From Amyelois transitella (taxonomy: Eukaryota > Arthropoda > Insecta > Lepidoptera > Pyralidae), in NCBI RefSeq assembly GCF_032362555.1, contig NC_083531.1, positions 5,146,001 through 5,210,000 on the forward strand: 64,000 bases of DNA. Direction: 5' to 3'. This document shows, piece after piece, positions 22,006-32,546 of this stretch (position 1 is the stretch's first letter; every line of letters starts with the position of its first letter). Under the pieces are notes generated by a model. That model made no database searches and was not told the origin of the DNA. It saw only the letters and a list, made by a program, of their open reading frames with translations. Made by a program: the position numbers and the translations under genes.

Positions 22006-24686
22006 ATGGACCGGGCTAGCGGTCAGTGTGGATCTCTGTCCAGCACTAGGGCTCTGCCGGCCGCTGTTGAGGTCAAAACAGAGCTGGAGTCAGATGTCTC
22101 TGATATCGAGGAGGAACCAAATGGTACATATTCGTATCTCATGTTATGTTTAACTTCTCATTTTCATTGCCATAGCAGTCTGTGTATAAAATTTCAAAAT
22201 ATGAACAAAACAAGAGAGTTCTGAATGTGGATGAAGCGAAGGAAGTGTGCGGAGTTCGTGGCAAGTGGAGAGTGGTAGTCTCTGCCTACCCCTCCGGGGA
22301 AGAGGCGTGATTTTATGTATGTATGTATGAACAAATCATTATGTAAATGATTGTTCTAAATGTATTCTCTTACGTTTTTTGATTTAATATTTATATTAAT
22401 TCACATTGATTCATGTTTTTAGCTTATCTTTGATAACCAGTTACGAAAATGGAACATTCTGGTTTTTGTAACCATGTTTCATAAACTGCTAAGAAAATGG
22501 CTTTTGTTTTCTCTATTTCTCTCTGGTTACATACATACATACATATAATCACATCTATATCTCTTGCTGGGTAGAAAAAGTCTAGATAAAATACTGATAG
22601 GCCACATTCAGCTGTTCGCTTCCACAGCTGAATGTGGCAAATGAGTCTTTTCTATCCTGTTAGCTCTGTTTACCCCGCAAGGGATATCGACATGATTATA
22701 TAAATGTATGTATACTTTAACTCTTGATAGAGTGAATCAAGAGTAAGGTATATTTTTTTTTCTTTTTTTGGACAAATTACACAGATTGAGTTAGCCTCGA
22801 AGTAAGTTCGAGACTTGTGTTACGAGATACTAACTCAACGATACTATATTTTATAATAAATACTTATATAGATAAACATCCAAGACCCAGGCCAATCAGA
22901 GAAAGTTCTTTTCTCATCATGCCCTGACCAGGATTCAAACCCGGGACCTCCGGTGTCACAGACAAGCGTATTACCTCTGCGCCACAGAGACCGTTAATTT
23001 ATATGTATCAATGCTACCTGTGCAAAGCAGGGCAGAATAAGTAGATATTTTAAATTGTCAAAATGGTTTTAAAAAAAATTGCAGGATATCCGCTGCCACC
23101 AGATATGTCATTCATAAACATTTATGATACGAAAGTTGAATTCGATGAAGATGACGTCCATTGTCCAGTAAAGCCCGGCACTGATGAAGAGGAAACAGAG
23201 ACTACGGAAGGTAGGATCTCTCTTTCTTTTATCTCTTCATCCTCCTGGCTTTAGTCTCGGTTGCATACTCACCTCTTTGGAGAGTGGCCCGGGGTATGCA
23301 TTTGACCATGGACCCTGGATTGGGTAAGTCAGGTTTTTACACGAAGCAACTCCCTTCTGACCTCCGCAACCTTTGCAGGGGAACCTTATCAGTATGGGAT
23401 CGATCTTGCTTACACATGTTACTTGCTTACATATCGTCTGCTGTCACTGCCGTGAATGTGGAAGTCTCATAAAAAGAATCATAAAACTGAATAATTAAAA
23501 AAATACAAAATAAAATTTTTTTATTCATTGTTATGGGATACTTCATATTACTTAATAATAGTCATATCTTTGATTTAACACACTTAATAATTGTCAATTG
23601 ACTTATAATATTAATTTTATGGAACTACAAATATATTTTTTAGGTGATGGGCTAGAAGCCTGTCACTATTTGAATCTCAATTCTATCATTGATCCTAATA
23701 GCTGAACATGGCCAATCAGTAATTTCAAGACTGTTGGCTCTGTCTACCCCGCAAGGGATATACACGTGACCATATGTATGTATGGAACTACAGACGTTGG
23801 CTGTATGAACTCTAAATCAAATGTTAAGAAAAATAGTGTTCAGTCATTTATTTTCTGATTACATAATTAAGTACATATCACAGATGCTACTTCGGCTGAC
23901 ACCTCGGGAGCTGACAAACGGCTGCTGAAGCTGATAGCTGAAGGAAGTACGACCAACAGGAAACAGCGTGATCCTCGCCGAGACTCAACAACACAATGTT
24001 CTCAGAGGCCACACCAATGTGATGTCTGTCAGAAGTGCTTTAAAAAAAGTTGTGATTTAATCGTGCATTATAGAACACACACTGATGAGAAACCTTATCA
24101 ATGCGATGTGTGTCATTGTAGATTTAATCAAAAGGGTACTTTAACACGACACCGTAGAACTCATACTGGTGTGACAGCTTATGAATGTGACGTGTGTCAA
24201 CGTCTATTTAATAATAAGAGCTCTTTAATAAATCATCGTAAAACTCACACTGGCGGAAAGCCGTATGAAGATGTCGCCTGTTTAATAGCGTTTGTTCAAA
24301 ATGGTAATTTAATAAGCCACATTATAACCCATGACATAGAAAAACCTTATAAATGTGACGTCTGTCAACGTCAATTTAAATTGAAGAGTTATTTGACGAA
24401 TCACCGTCGAACTCATAACGGTGATAAGCCTTATGAATGTGGTGTTTGTGGCCGTCGATTTAATTCCAAGAGCACTTTAACCGACCACCATAGGACTCAT
24501 ACTGGTGAAAAACCTTACGAATGTGACGTGTGTCATCGGACATTTATACAGAATAGTTCTTTGACAATACACCGTAGAACTCATACCGGTGAAAAGCCAT
24601 ATGAATGTGATTTGTGTCATCGTCGTTTTAATGAAAAGAGTGCTTTAACAAAACACTATAGAACTCATAATGCTGGGAGACTTTAA
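22006..24686 (+). CDS. Gene D: C2H2 zinc-finger protein, eight fingers
   Basis: Exons 22006-22123, 23085-23210 and 23884-24686, all joined in phase 1 with GT..AG borders, give 348 aa. Exon 1 is MDRASGQCGSLSS plus an acidic segment with TELESDVSDIEEE. Exon 2 carries SFINIYDTKVEF. Exon 3 has the ADTSGADKR linker and eight finger positions. The fourth (YEDVACLIAF) has lost one Cys and is probably dead. Upstream, TTAGCAG lies 24 bases before the ATG, in phase 0 with the reading frame. Intron 1 holds rep-C, a hairpin and rep-T; intron 2 holds rep-B and rep-A. It is divergent from C and convergent with E. A probable nuclear DNA-binding regulator; target unknown. Confidence 0.85.
22205..22330 (+). 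repeat. rep-C copy in intron 1 of gene D
   Basis: Contains ATGTGGATGAAGCGAAGGAA and ends GCGTGATTTTATGTATGTATG. Confidence 0.65.
22529..22715. repeat. Hairpin made of two head-to-head rep-A 3' halves
   Basis: Left arm ACATACATACATACATATAATC... and right arm ...GATTATATAAATGTATGTAT are inverted, meeting near CACAGCTGAATGTGG. The arms are about 85 bp with several mismatches. Confidence 0.65.
22768..22994 (-). mobile_element. rep-T SINE, minus orientation
   Basis: The tRNA-like head (GCGCAGAGGTAATACGC) is at the right end, and the inverted B-box reads GGTTTGAATCC. Full length, in intron 1 of gene D. Confidence 0.75.
23225..23385 (-). repeat. rep-B fragment in intron 2 of gene D
   Basis: Begins about 15 bases after the exon 2 donor. 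Contains GGCTTTAGTCTCGG and CTGACCTCCGCAACC. Confidence 0.55.
23643..23795 (+). repeat. rep-A, 5'-truncated, intron 2 of gene D
   Basis: From GATGGGCTAGAAGCCTGTCAC to TATGTATGTATGG; head missing. Confidence 0.7.
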
Positions 24687-24840
24687 ATTGAAGTGTGTCA
24701 AAGTAAATTAAGCGAGAACAGTGATATAATTATCCATCGTAATAATTCTGGTAAAGAATCTTGTGAATTTGACGTGTGTCAATGTCTTTTTAATTCGAAG
24801 AGTAGGTACTTTGGCAGCTCACTTAATTTAAACTTATTAG
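24687..24840 (+). pseudogene. Decayed zinc fingers beyond the stop of gene D
   Basis: In the same frame after the TAA, the reading is IEVCQSKLSENSDIIIHRN, then CEFDVCQCLFNSKS. These are two recognisable but broken finger units (missing Cys/His and a broken linker). The ancestral array was longer and a stop has cut it. Confidence 0.65.
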
Positions 24841-24889
24841 CCAAAACATGTGTACATAACTTATAAAATTGTATTTAAGATGTCAAAAT

Positions 24890-25140
24890 GCCGTGTGGTT
24901 CCCGGCACCAGTCCAAAAAGAATAGGACCAATCCATCTCTTTCCCATGGATGTCGTAAAATGCGACTAAGGGATAGGCTTACAAACTTGGGATTTTTTTT
25001 AGGCGATGGGCTAGCAACCTGTCGCTATTTGAATCTCAATTCTATCATTAAGCTGAAAAGATGACCGTGGCCTATCAGTATTTTCAAGACTGTTGGCTCT
25101 ATCTACTCCACAAGCCACAGGGATATAGACGTGACCATTT
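24890..25140 (+). repeat. rep-A full-length copy
   Basis: Head GCCGTGTGGTTCCCGGCACC to the GACGTGACCAT tail, downstream of gene D. Confidence 0.75.
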
Positions 25141-25441
25141 AAAGACACAATTGTTAAGATTAATCAATGGTTTTTTGGTTAATTTTTGACGAAATTAATA
25201 ATAATTATATCTGTACGCAACACGCTTACATTTATATAATTATTTCCTTGTCTTATCGTAATATAATACTATGTATTAGTGAACAGAGGAAACTTTATTG
25301 GTTTATGCGTCATAGTATAAGATAACATTAATGGGCAACCAAGTAACTGTTTGTTTCCCTAATAGATATAAATAAATATATAAAATATATTGTTTATATA
25401 ATATACACAAGTATTATTTAGCTATCCATCTAAGAACTAAA
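25141..25441. other. AT-rich intergenic DNA, nothing recognised
   Basis: No open frame, repeat or motif stands out. Confidence 0.4.
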
Positions 25442-25533
25442 TCAGAAGTTCTTTTCTCATCATGCCCTGGCCTGGATTCGAACCCGTGACCTGCGGTGTC
25501 ACACACAAGCACACTACCGCTGCGCCACAGAGG
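25442..25533 (-). repeat. rep-T SINE head fragment
   Basis: The tRNA-like head only (inverted B-box GGATTCGAACCC, GCTGCGCCACAGAGG). Confidence 0.65.
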
Positions 25534-25599
25534 AAAAACCTATGAAAGTGAGGTCTATCGTATAATAAGTTATTCGATTTACCAAGAAAAGAAATATAT

Positions 25600-25810
25600 T
25601 GAAAATCGTGGAATAGCTGTGGGTTGCCTTGACGCTGCACCTGTCTTTACAGCCCGGGAGTCAACTATAAAAGGCCCTAGGCCTTCGCCCTTGGACTACT
25701 TTAGCGCTCACCAAGTATCTCGCTCACCTCTGGCGGCTACTTGCTAGTTCTCGTGACGATAGCTAAACCCGGCTTGGTTTTAGCTATAGAATTGACTAAG
25801 TCACCTTTTA
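25600..25810 (+). repeat. LTR-like relic
   Basis: CAGCCCGGGAG, CTATAAAAGG (TATA-like) and GGACTACTTTAGCGCTCACC align with the minus-strand reading of 40860-41000. This resembles the promoter part of an LTR. No open frame. Confidence 0.4.
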
Positions 25811-26224
25811 CGACATCCACGGTAAAGATATTAAGTGGTTCTATTCCAAAGTGCTGGGAACCAAAAGGCACTACAAATTTTTTTTTATATAAGTATAGAA
25901 AATAGGCATTAATTTGCATAAACTTCTATAATTTTCAAAATAACATTGTAAATATTTCTGTTACATTTCAATTCGTCTTTGGTTTGGTTACGTTGAGAGT
26001 GATAATATAAAGATCTGCATTTATAAGGTATCTGAACAGTTTAAGCTATACAGTGGTGAGTCTTCTCACTAAAAAATCCCTGGCACAAGTCATATTTGTT
26101 CATTTTCAAACGATTTCGCCGGTAAAGAGTCCTTAATTGGACTAGTAAGTGTAATGACACTCAAAAACTTTTATGTCACACTCCCTTAATTTCTCACAAG
26201 GAGTTAGTTCTTTGTTACGAGTCG

Positions 26225-26590
26225 GTGGGTCGAATTAATAAGGTTCCCGGTTAAAATGCGTGATGCGCAGAAAGGCACGGGTTCAAATCCCACCTCGGCC
26301 ATGTACCAATGACTATTTTCAAAGATATGTTCATTAATTTGAATACTAACTGTTGCTCTCACGGCTTTGCTCTTATGATAAGGAAAAACTGGATGTGTCA
26401 TCATGGTATATCAAGTACGAGTTAGGTTTACCTGCAAAAGTTGCGGAGGTCAGATGGGAGTCGCTTCGTGTAAAAACTTGACTCACCCAATCCAGGATCC
26501 ATGGTCAAAGGCATACCCCGACCTCCTCTCCAGAGTGGTGAGGATGCAACCGGGACTAAGCCAGGAGGAAGAAGAAGACGTGGAAGTTGG
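26225..26590 (+). mobile_element. rep-B SINE, plus orientation
   Basis: Near the 5' end GGGTTCAAATCCCACC is B-box-like. The body contains GCAAAAGTTGCGGAGGTCAG, and the 3' end is CCAGGAGGAAGAAGAAG. It lies just beyond the stop codon of the convergent gene E (26615). Confidence 0.6.
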
Positions 26591-26614
26591 ACTTTTAACT
26601 GACTCGTCTGAGAT

Positions 26615-29600
26615 TCAACGCTTCATGACAGACTTAACACCAGTATGAGTTTTACAATGCTTAGTCAAAGAACTCTTTTGAGAGAAACGACGTTCACACA
26701 CATAACACTCGTAAGGTTTTTCACCAGTATGAGTTCTAACGTGTATCACTAAATTACTCCGCTGACTGAATGTACTGTGACAAATGTCACACTTATATGG
26801 CTTCTCACCAGTATGAGTTCTACGGTGTATCGTCAAAGCGTTCTTCATCTTGAATCGACGCTGACACACATCACATTGGTATGGCTGTTCACCGGTATGA
26901 GTTCTACTGTGCCTCTTCAAATGATTCTTCACGCGAAATCTTTTATGACACACTTCACACTTATAAGGTTTTGCGCCGGTGTGAGTTCTTGTATGTCGTG
27001 TCAGATCACCCTTTTCACTGAATCTACTGAGACACACTTTACATTTATAAGGTTTATCGCCAGTATGAGTTCTCATGTGCATGACTATCCGACTCCTCCG
27101 TGCAAACTTACTGTGACACGAGTCACATTCATAGGGCTTTTCGCCTGTGTGTTTTCTATAGTGATTCGTCAACCCCCTGGCTTCTTTAAAACGCTTCTGA
27201 CAAACATCACATTGGTGTGGTGTCACTAGTTGAGACTTCTTCGGTTTCTTTGCTCTCTTTCCTTTAGCTTGTTTTTGTGTGTGAACTTCTAATGTGTCAG
27301 CTGCAATGTGATTAATTATATTTCATTATCTTAACATAATATATAATCACGACTATATCCCCTGTGGGGTAGACAGAGCAAACAGTCATCAAAAGTATGA
27401 GAGGCCAAATTCAGCTATTTGGCTCAATGATAGAATTGAGGTTCAAACAGTGACAGGTTGTTAGGCCATCGTCTAAAATCCTAGTTATATAAGCCTATCC
27501 TTTAGTCGCCTTCTACGACATCCATGGGAAAGGGATCGCACTGGTCCTCATGGCTATTTGTCAGCAACATCTGTGTTTATTCTTTTATTTATAAACATTT
27601 GAAGATAAGTGTTTATTCATAGAAGCTATAAATAACATGGCTTGTTCAGTATAAACATTATTAGAATATTATTCTTAGATTTTTTTTTAATCTATTCTAT
27701 ATTTTTTTAAAATCTATTCTATAATATTTTTTTTTTTAATTCTGTATGTATAAGGCATTTGTCTTCCACCTCACCTGATGATAAGTGACGATGAAGATGA
27801 AGATGTTACATGCCTATCCGAAAGATACCTATCTTTTCTACTTTGAGTGTTCACAGTCAGTACTTGTCTACACTAATATTATAAAGAGGAAAACTTTGTT
27901 TGTTTGGTTGTAATGAATAGGCTCAAAAACTACTGGACCGATTTAAAAAATTCTTTCACCATTCGAAAGCTACATTATCCATGAGTAACATAGACTATAT
28001 TTTATTTTGGAAAAAATAGGGTTCCGTAATATATTTGGATTTTTCGGACACAAACTGAAAAAAATCAACCAAAAAGTTTGTTTCGTATTTAATCTGTGGT
28101 TGGACATTTCCTTTTTGAATGCTGAGGGCGCCACCGGACTAATGCGTGGTAGAAAGTATCAGTTTTAGCCACCAAGAGAAAAAGTGGCGCTAGTGTAGTC
28201 TGCTTCAAGCGCGCTCGCAATCATCATCGAAACTTTTAATAAATTTTGTTTTAAGTGATTTTGGACAGAGTTGTGTGTGTGGTATGCGTGTTTCTCTACT
28301 AATTGGAAACTGGCTCATACAAGACTGTCCCAGGCATATTTTTGAAAATGTTAAGTAAATGTGTTAATAAAATTGAAAGATATTTATAAAATAAATATAA
28401 AATCTTTAAAAGCTCACACATTTTCCTTTTTATTTGGGAGATATTGACGATTTTGTGAAAAACTGTGACAAGGGACTGTCATAATCCCCAGGGGTTGTTT
28501 ATATTGCATAGTATATCTTCAATTTCAATTACCCGGAGGCCTCCGTGAGGAACTGGGAAATCTGCCGTGCAGAGGAAAGGTGAGTCGTACTCAAATTTCA
28601 TTGGGGATTTGTCCGACCCGGGCAACCACATTACATACCTACTCTAATTTATCTCCTTTATTAAATACAGTCCATTGTTATCCCACAAAGTTACTTATTT
28701 TGCGTACGCTGCCTAAACTACAAGATAGAATCAGAAAATGTTTTAATTTATTGTAGATCTTATAAATATCTACAAAAAAGTCTGCGCCACACTATACTTA
28801 CGAGTGAGGCACAACAACCACATTTTTATTTAAATCTTGAATTTTTTTTGGTCTACATTTAAACGCGTCTTTTTAACTCATGCTATTAATCCTTATCAAA
28901 ATAAATAATTTCATCAATAAGTACAGTTTATGTTGATAATATTTGGTCTTTGAATGATTAAAATTGGACGTTTGGTTTTGAAGTTGTGGTGAAAATAAAA
29001 TATTACGATTTCTGCTGCACAGCCCGTTGCGAAGTGGGCGTCACCAAGGCCAGGGGTACATGTGCGGGAGAGGGATGTTTAGATCTATGAGTAACGTACC
29101 CGCGCGGCTCAGACGCGAGGTCGGCTCCCTACGCAGTGGTCGTGCGCGAAGTCTAATAATTTTCATGAGATAATTTTTAGATTTTGGTATCGGCTGTGCA
29201 TCCGTGCGAAGTCAAGGCAGGTCGCTAGTTTGAGAATAAAGCTACAGAATGTAGTAATGGTCATTGTGTTTTATAGACAGGCTCTTCAATGGCAAAAAAT
29301 GAGAAGTACATACCTTGTGAAACATCTTTCTTCTCTATTGCGTCTGTGTCGCACTTAATTAGAGTATCGACGTCAACTTCATCAGCTTCAAACTTCATAT
29401 CATAGATGTTAATGAATGACACCTCTGTCTTCAAAGATCCTGCAAATTTGTATTTACTATAACATACATACATATCACAGCCAGTCTTGAAAAAATTGAG
29501 ATTCAAATAGTGACAGGTTGCTAGCCCATCGCCTAAAAAAGAATCCTAAGTTTGTAAGCCTATCTTAGTCGTCTTTTACGACATCCATGGGAAAGAGGTG

Positions 29601-29868
29601 GAGTGAAGTTTACTTTAATGTGTATAATGCTTACTATGGCGAAGGACACACTAAGATCTGAGCCTAGGTTTATAAATATGTACGACAAAACACAATCGCA
29701 CGGACCCGCTAGCTGTAACGAACTGTGAGAAGACAGTTTACACATACCATTTGGTTCTTCGTTTTCAATATCAAAGACATCTGACTCTAGCTCTGTTTTG
29801 ACCTCAACAGCTGCCGGTAGAGCCTTAGTGTTGGACATAGATCCGCACTGACCATCGGCCCGATCCAT
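26615..29868 (-). CDS. Gene E: C2H2 zinc-finger protein, seven fingers
   Basis: Exons on the minus strand are 29748-29868, 29314-29439 and 26615-27300. All joins are phase 1 and the product is 310 aa. Exon 1 is MDRADGQCGSMSNTKA with TELESDVFDIENEE, close to gene D. Exon 2 has SFINIYDMKFEA. The last exon has a short lysine-rich linker (KQAKGKRAKKPKKSQ), probably nuclear-targeting, in place of ADTSGADKR, then seven complete fingers starting CQKRFKEARGL. Intron 2 holds a 1.36 kb Helitron and a rep-A. It is convergent with D and divergent from F. All Cys and His are present. The target is unknown. Confidence 0.85.
27340..27555 (-). repeat. rep-A, minus, intron 2 of gene E
   Basis: From the tail side ATAATCACGACTATATCCC to GACATCCATGGGAAAGG; the head is missing. 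Confidence 0.7.
27867..29228 (+). mobile_element. Non-autonomous Helitron, intron 2 of gene E
   Basis: Starts TCTACACTAATATTATAAAG and ends GTGCGAAGTCAAGGCAGGTCGCTAG-like (CTAG at 29225-29228, then T). Ends resemble the Helitron at 12851. The left flank is G rather than A. Non-coding. Confidence 0.6.
29491..29606 (-). repeat. rep-A fragment, intron 1 of gene E
   Basis: Middle part only, ATTGAGATTCAAATAGTGAC to CATCCATGGGAAAGAGG. Confidence 0.65.
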
Positions 29869-30197
29869 CACTGATACTGATTCAACAGTTAACACCAAAC
29901 GTGCAAAACCACTTCCACTTAATATAAATAGCTATGATTATAATAGCCATGCAAAGCTAGAGAATAACGGTTATATGGAAATGTTATTATTTAAAAATTG
30001 GTGAACTTCTAAATCGTATAAATCACAAACAAATTAATGTACACGATCTCCTTTGTAAACAAACATCTATCTTCCCGCGGAAATATGACAGTGACATCTG
30101 TGTCTTATTTTTGTAAACCCTCGTTTTATTGAGAAGGCAAAGGGTGCTAGCCCATGCAGCCAAAAGACAGGTCTTTTGACAAGGACAAGTCTACCTA

Positions 30198-30276
30198 TCA
30201 CGTCTATATCCCTTGTGGGGTAGACAGAGTCAACGGTTTTCAAAAAGCCTATTCTCAAGCACCGGAAACCACATGG
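30198..30276 (-). repeat. rep-A with central deletion
   Basis: The tail half (CACGTCTATATCCCTTGTGG) is joined directly to the head (GGAAACCACATGGCA), so about 170 bp of the middle is missing. Confidence 0.55.
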
Positions 30277-30289
30277 CATAGACATTTGA

Positions 30290-31317
30290 TTATAGTTACC
30301 TGTCTTGGAATCATTTCAGGAAAAAAAGGTATACATACCTATTCCTGTTGATTCCCATCTATGGAGACGAATCGTTTGAATTACGTAAAAAAAAAATACG
30401 CAACGCAAAATTTTTAATTATTATAGAAAGGAAGGAGTGTGTAAAACTCGTCACTGGCAAAAATAACTCAAGAAGAAGTTTGATTGCCATTGCCACAACA
30501 AAGAAAAGAATTTATTTGTCTGTCTGTCACTGTCAGTCCCAGCCAGACTGATAATGCAATGCAAGCCAGTGTTGAAAAACTACGATAGGTACCTACTTTA
30601 ATATCAATCTATCAAAGTCTTCAACTCTAATTGTAAAGAGAATTACTTATATCAATAAAATGTTATACTTTGTGGTTTGTGATCCGTATTTACTGTACCC
30701 AAGTTACTCAGTGGCTAATGCGACATAGGTTTGTATTTAAATACCATAAAATTCACGCCTTTTTCCCGGTTGGTAGAGAATATCTTTTTGCCACTACGGG
30801 TACTCTGCTTTTTTTTTTTTGATTTATTGATTTTATATCAGAATTATATATTGCGAATATTCGAATCAGTATTATCGTACCTTTTGGTTCACCAATCGAC
30901 TTGAGTGGAGAGGATATAGATTTTGACAAATAGGTACTTACTATATTTTAATAATAACTTTAATTTATTGAATCCAAATTCAAATTTTATTATTCATAAT
31001 TTTGGGACATTTCTGCTTCACTTAATGTCTACCCGCGAGAGATGTTGTAGAATTATTGTGACTTATAAATTAAAATAAAAGTAATTTTGTTTAGTGAGGG
31101 TATTCTTTTACATATTTATACATATTTTTCAACAGATATATATAAGACTATATGTAAGTATGTATGTAATTTATTGAAATCTAAAATGACGTGTTAAAGT
31201 GCCTGGGAGGGCCTATTTTCTGCATAATATATTGATAAGATAGAATGATGCATTTTACTTATAAGGTATTTATTATAATCGCAAACTCACCCAAGACTGC
31301 TATTCAAAATCAATATT
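30290..31317. other. Intergenic, nothing recognised
   Basis: AT-rich, with a T10 run at 30811 and a short CTGTCTGTCACTGTCAG stretch at 30520 like that in the unit flanks. No supported gene. Confidence 0.4.
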
Positions 31318-31530
31318 TACATACATACATTTAATCACGTCTATATCCCTTGCGGGATAGACAGAGCCAACAGTCTTGAATAGGCTGTAAGGCCATGGTC
31401 AGCTGTTTAGCTTAATGATAGCATTGAGATTTGAATAGTGACAGGTTGCTAGCCCATTGACTAAAAGAGAAATCTCGAGTATTTTAGCCTATCCCATAGT
31501 CGCATTTTACGACGTCCATGTTAAAGTCCA
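31318..31530 (-). repeat. rep-A, minus
   Basis: ACATACATACATTTAATCACG to TTTTACGACGTCCATG; head missing. Confidence 0.7.
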
Positions 31531-31601
31531 CAACATGACAATAATTAATGTATTTTTCTTAAATTTAAATAAATGCATGATTATATTCATACATACATAT
31601 A

Positions 31602-32265
31602 CAGTAGAATCCGTTTAGTACGACTTCGCATATAACAACCAACCGTTTTTAGCGACGCAACTAAAGACATATGTTTGGTTTCGTATCGAGCCACTATGAA
31701 AGTACATTCGTTTATTACGACTCCGCTTATAACGACCGACCGCTTTTAACGACGGAATTCAATGCACATTGTCCGGTTATAACGACGTGCGTCGACGTGT
31801 TTACAAACAAATCTAAGTTATAGGTACATAATAGAAGCTATCCCCGCCCCGCGCACCTACCTAGCCCATGCATCGCGGACTGTCTGTTTTGTTTATGTTA
31901 CATTTCCTAATTTGCGGGTGACAAGTGAGTGCGCGTACTAAAATGGCTAAGCGAAAAAGTTTCTCTATTGAAGAAAAAAGTTTTATTTTACAACGTTTAG
32001 AAGCTGGCGAGTCGAATGTAACTATTGCGAAGGAACTTGGTGTAAATCACTCGACTATATCCACAATAAAAAAGAATAAACACAAAATAGAACCTTTTGC
32101 GAATGTTTTTTTTTGTCTGTTAGTCACCTTAATACGTATTAATACGTATGTACATAAATTTTGTATATGATTATTAAAAAAAAAAATGATTGTTTAGTAC
32201 GACTTCCGGTTATTACGACGTAATATCACTGGTCCCTTGACCGTCGTTATAACCGGATTCCACTG
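31602..32265 (+). mobile_element. Tigger/pogo-like DNA transposon, 664 bp, internally deleted
   Basis: Left end CAGTAGAATCCGTTTAGTACGAC; right end inverted CAGTGGAATCCGGTTATAACGAC; TA on both sides as the target duplication. These are Tc1/mariner-pogo signatures. Subterminal TTATAACGAC motifs repeat several times. It keeps the N-terminal helix-turn-helix ORF but not the DDE domain, so it cannot move by itself. Confidence 0.85.
31925..32170 (+). pseudogene. N-terminal DNA-binding remnant of a Tigger-like transposase
   Basis: The probable start is the ATG at 31943 (MAKRKSFSIEEKSFILQRL...). The reading continues with AGESNVTIAKELGVNHSTIS, the CENP-B/pipsqueak-type helix-turn-helix found at the start of pogo-family transposases. 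After about 50 residues homology ends and the frame runs into AT-rich DNA to a stop. The second DNA-binding domain and the DDE catalytic domain are missing. Confidence 0.75.
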
Positions 32266-32346
32266 TAGTCACGTCTGTATCCCATGCGGGTTAGACAGAG
32301 CAAACAGCCTCAAGAAGGCTGAAAAGCCATGTTCAGCTGTTATTAG

Positions 32347-32512
32347 ATTCGTATTGACGGCCGATGAAAATGCTGCAGTGTAGTTTGTTCCGCCGCTTCT
32401 TCTACACATGCGCTTTGGAAGCGGTAGTAGTAATAATTAGATTTAAGTTATATGACGTCAATAAGTGATACGTTGTATCCAATTTTGAAAATAAATCTAT
32501 TCTATTCTATTC
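32347..32512 (+). repeat. rep-W: retroposon 3' end
   Basis: GCTGCAGTGTAGTTTGTTCCG to AAAATAAATCTATTCTATTC, with an (ATTCT)n tail. Minus copies occur at 42694-42850 and 62385-62500. It ends about 35 bases before exon 1 of gene F. Confidence 0.6.
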
Positions 32513-32546
32513 ATGATTGTATGCTTACAGATTCAATCTGCCTGTG

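Larger units (their letters stand above)
31585..32345 (-). repeat. rep-A, minus, split by a Tigger-like element
   Basis: CATACATACATA on the left and GTCACGTCTGTATCCC on the right are adjacent parts of the rep-A tail. They are separated by 31602-32265. Confidence 0.75.

Noticed and set aside
26270-26310. tRNA gene with B-box GGTTCAAATCC
   Set aside because: Part of the rep-B SINE; no cloverleaf could be drawn around it.
26777-27229. 150-codon plus-strand ORF
   Set aside because: Antisense shadow of the zinc fingers of gene E.
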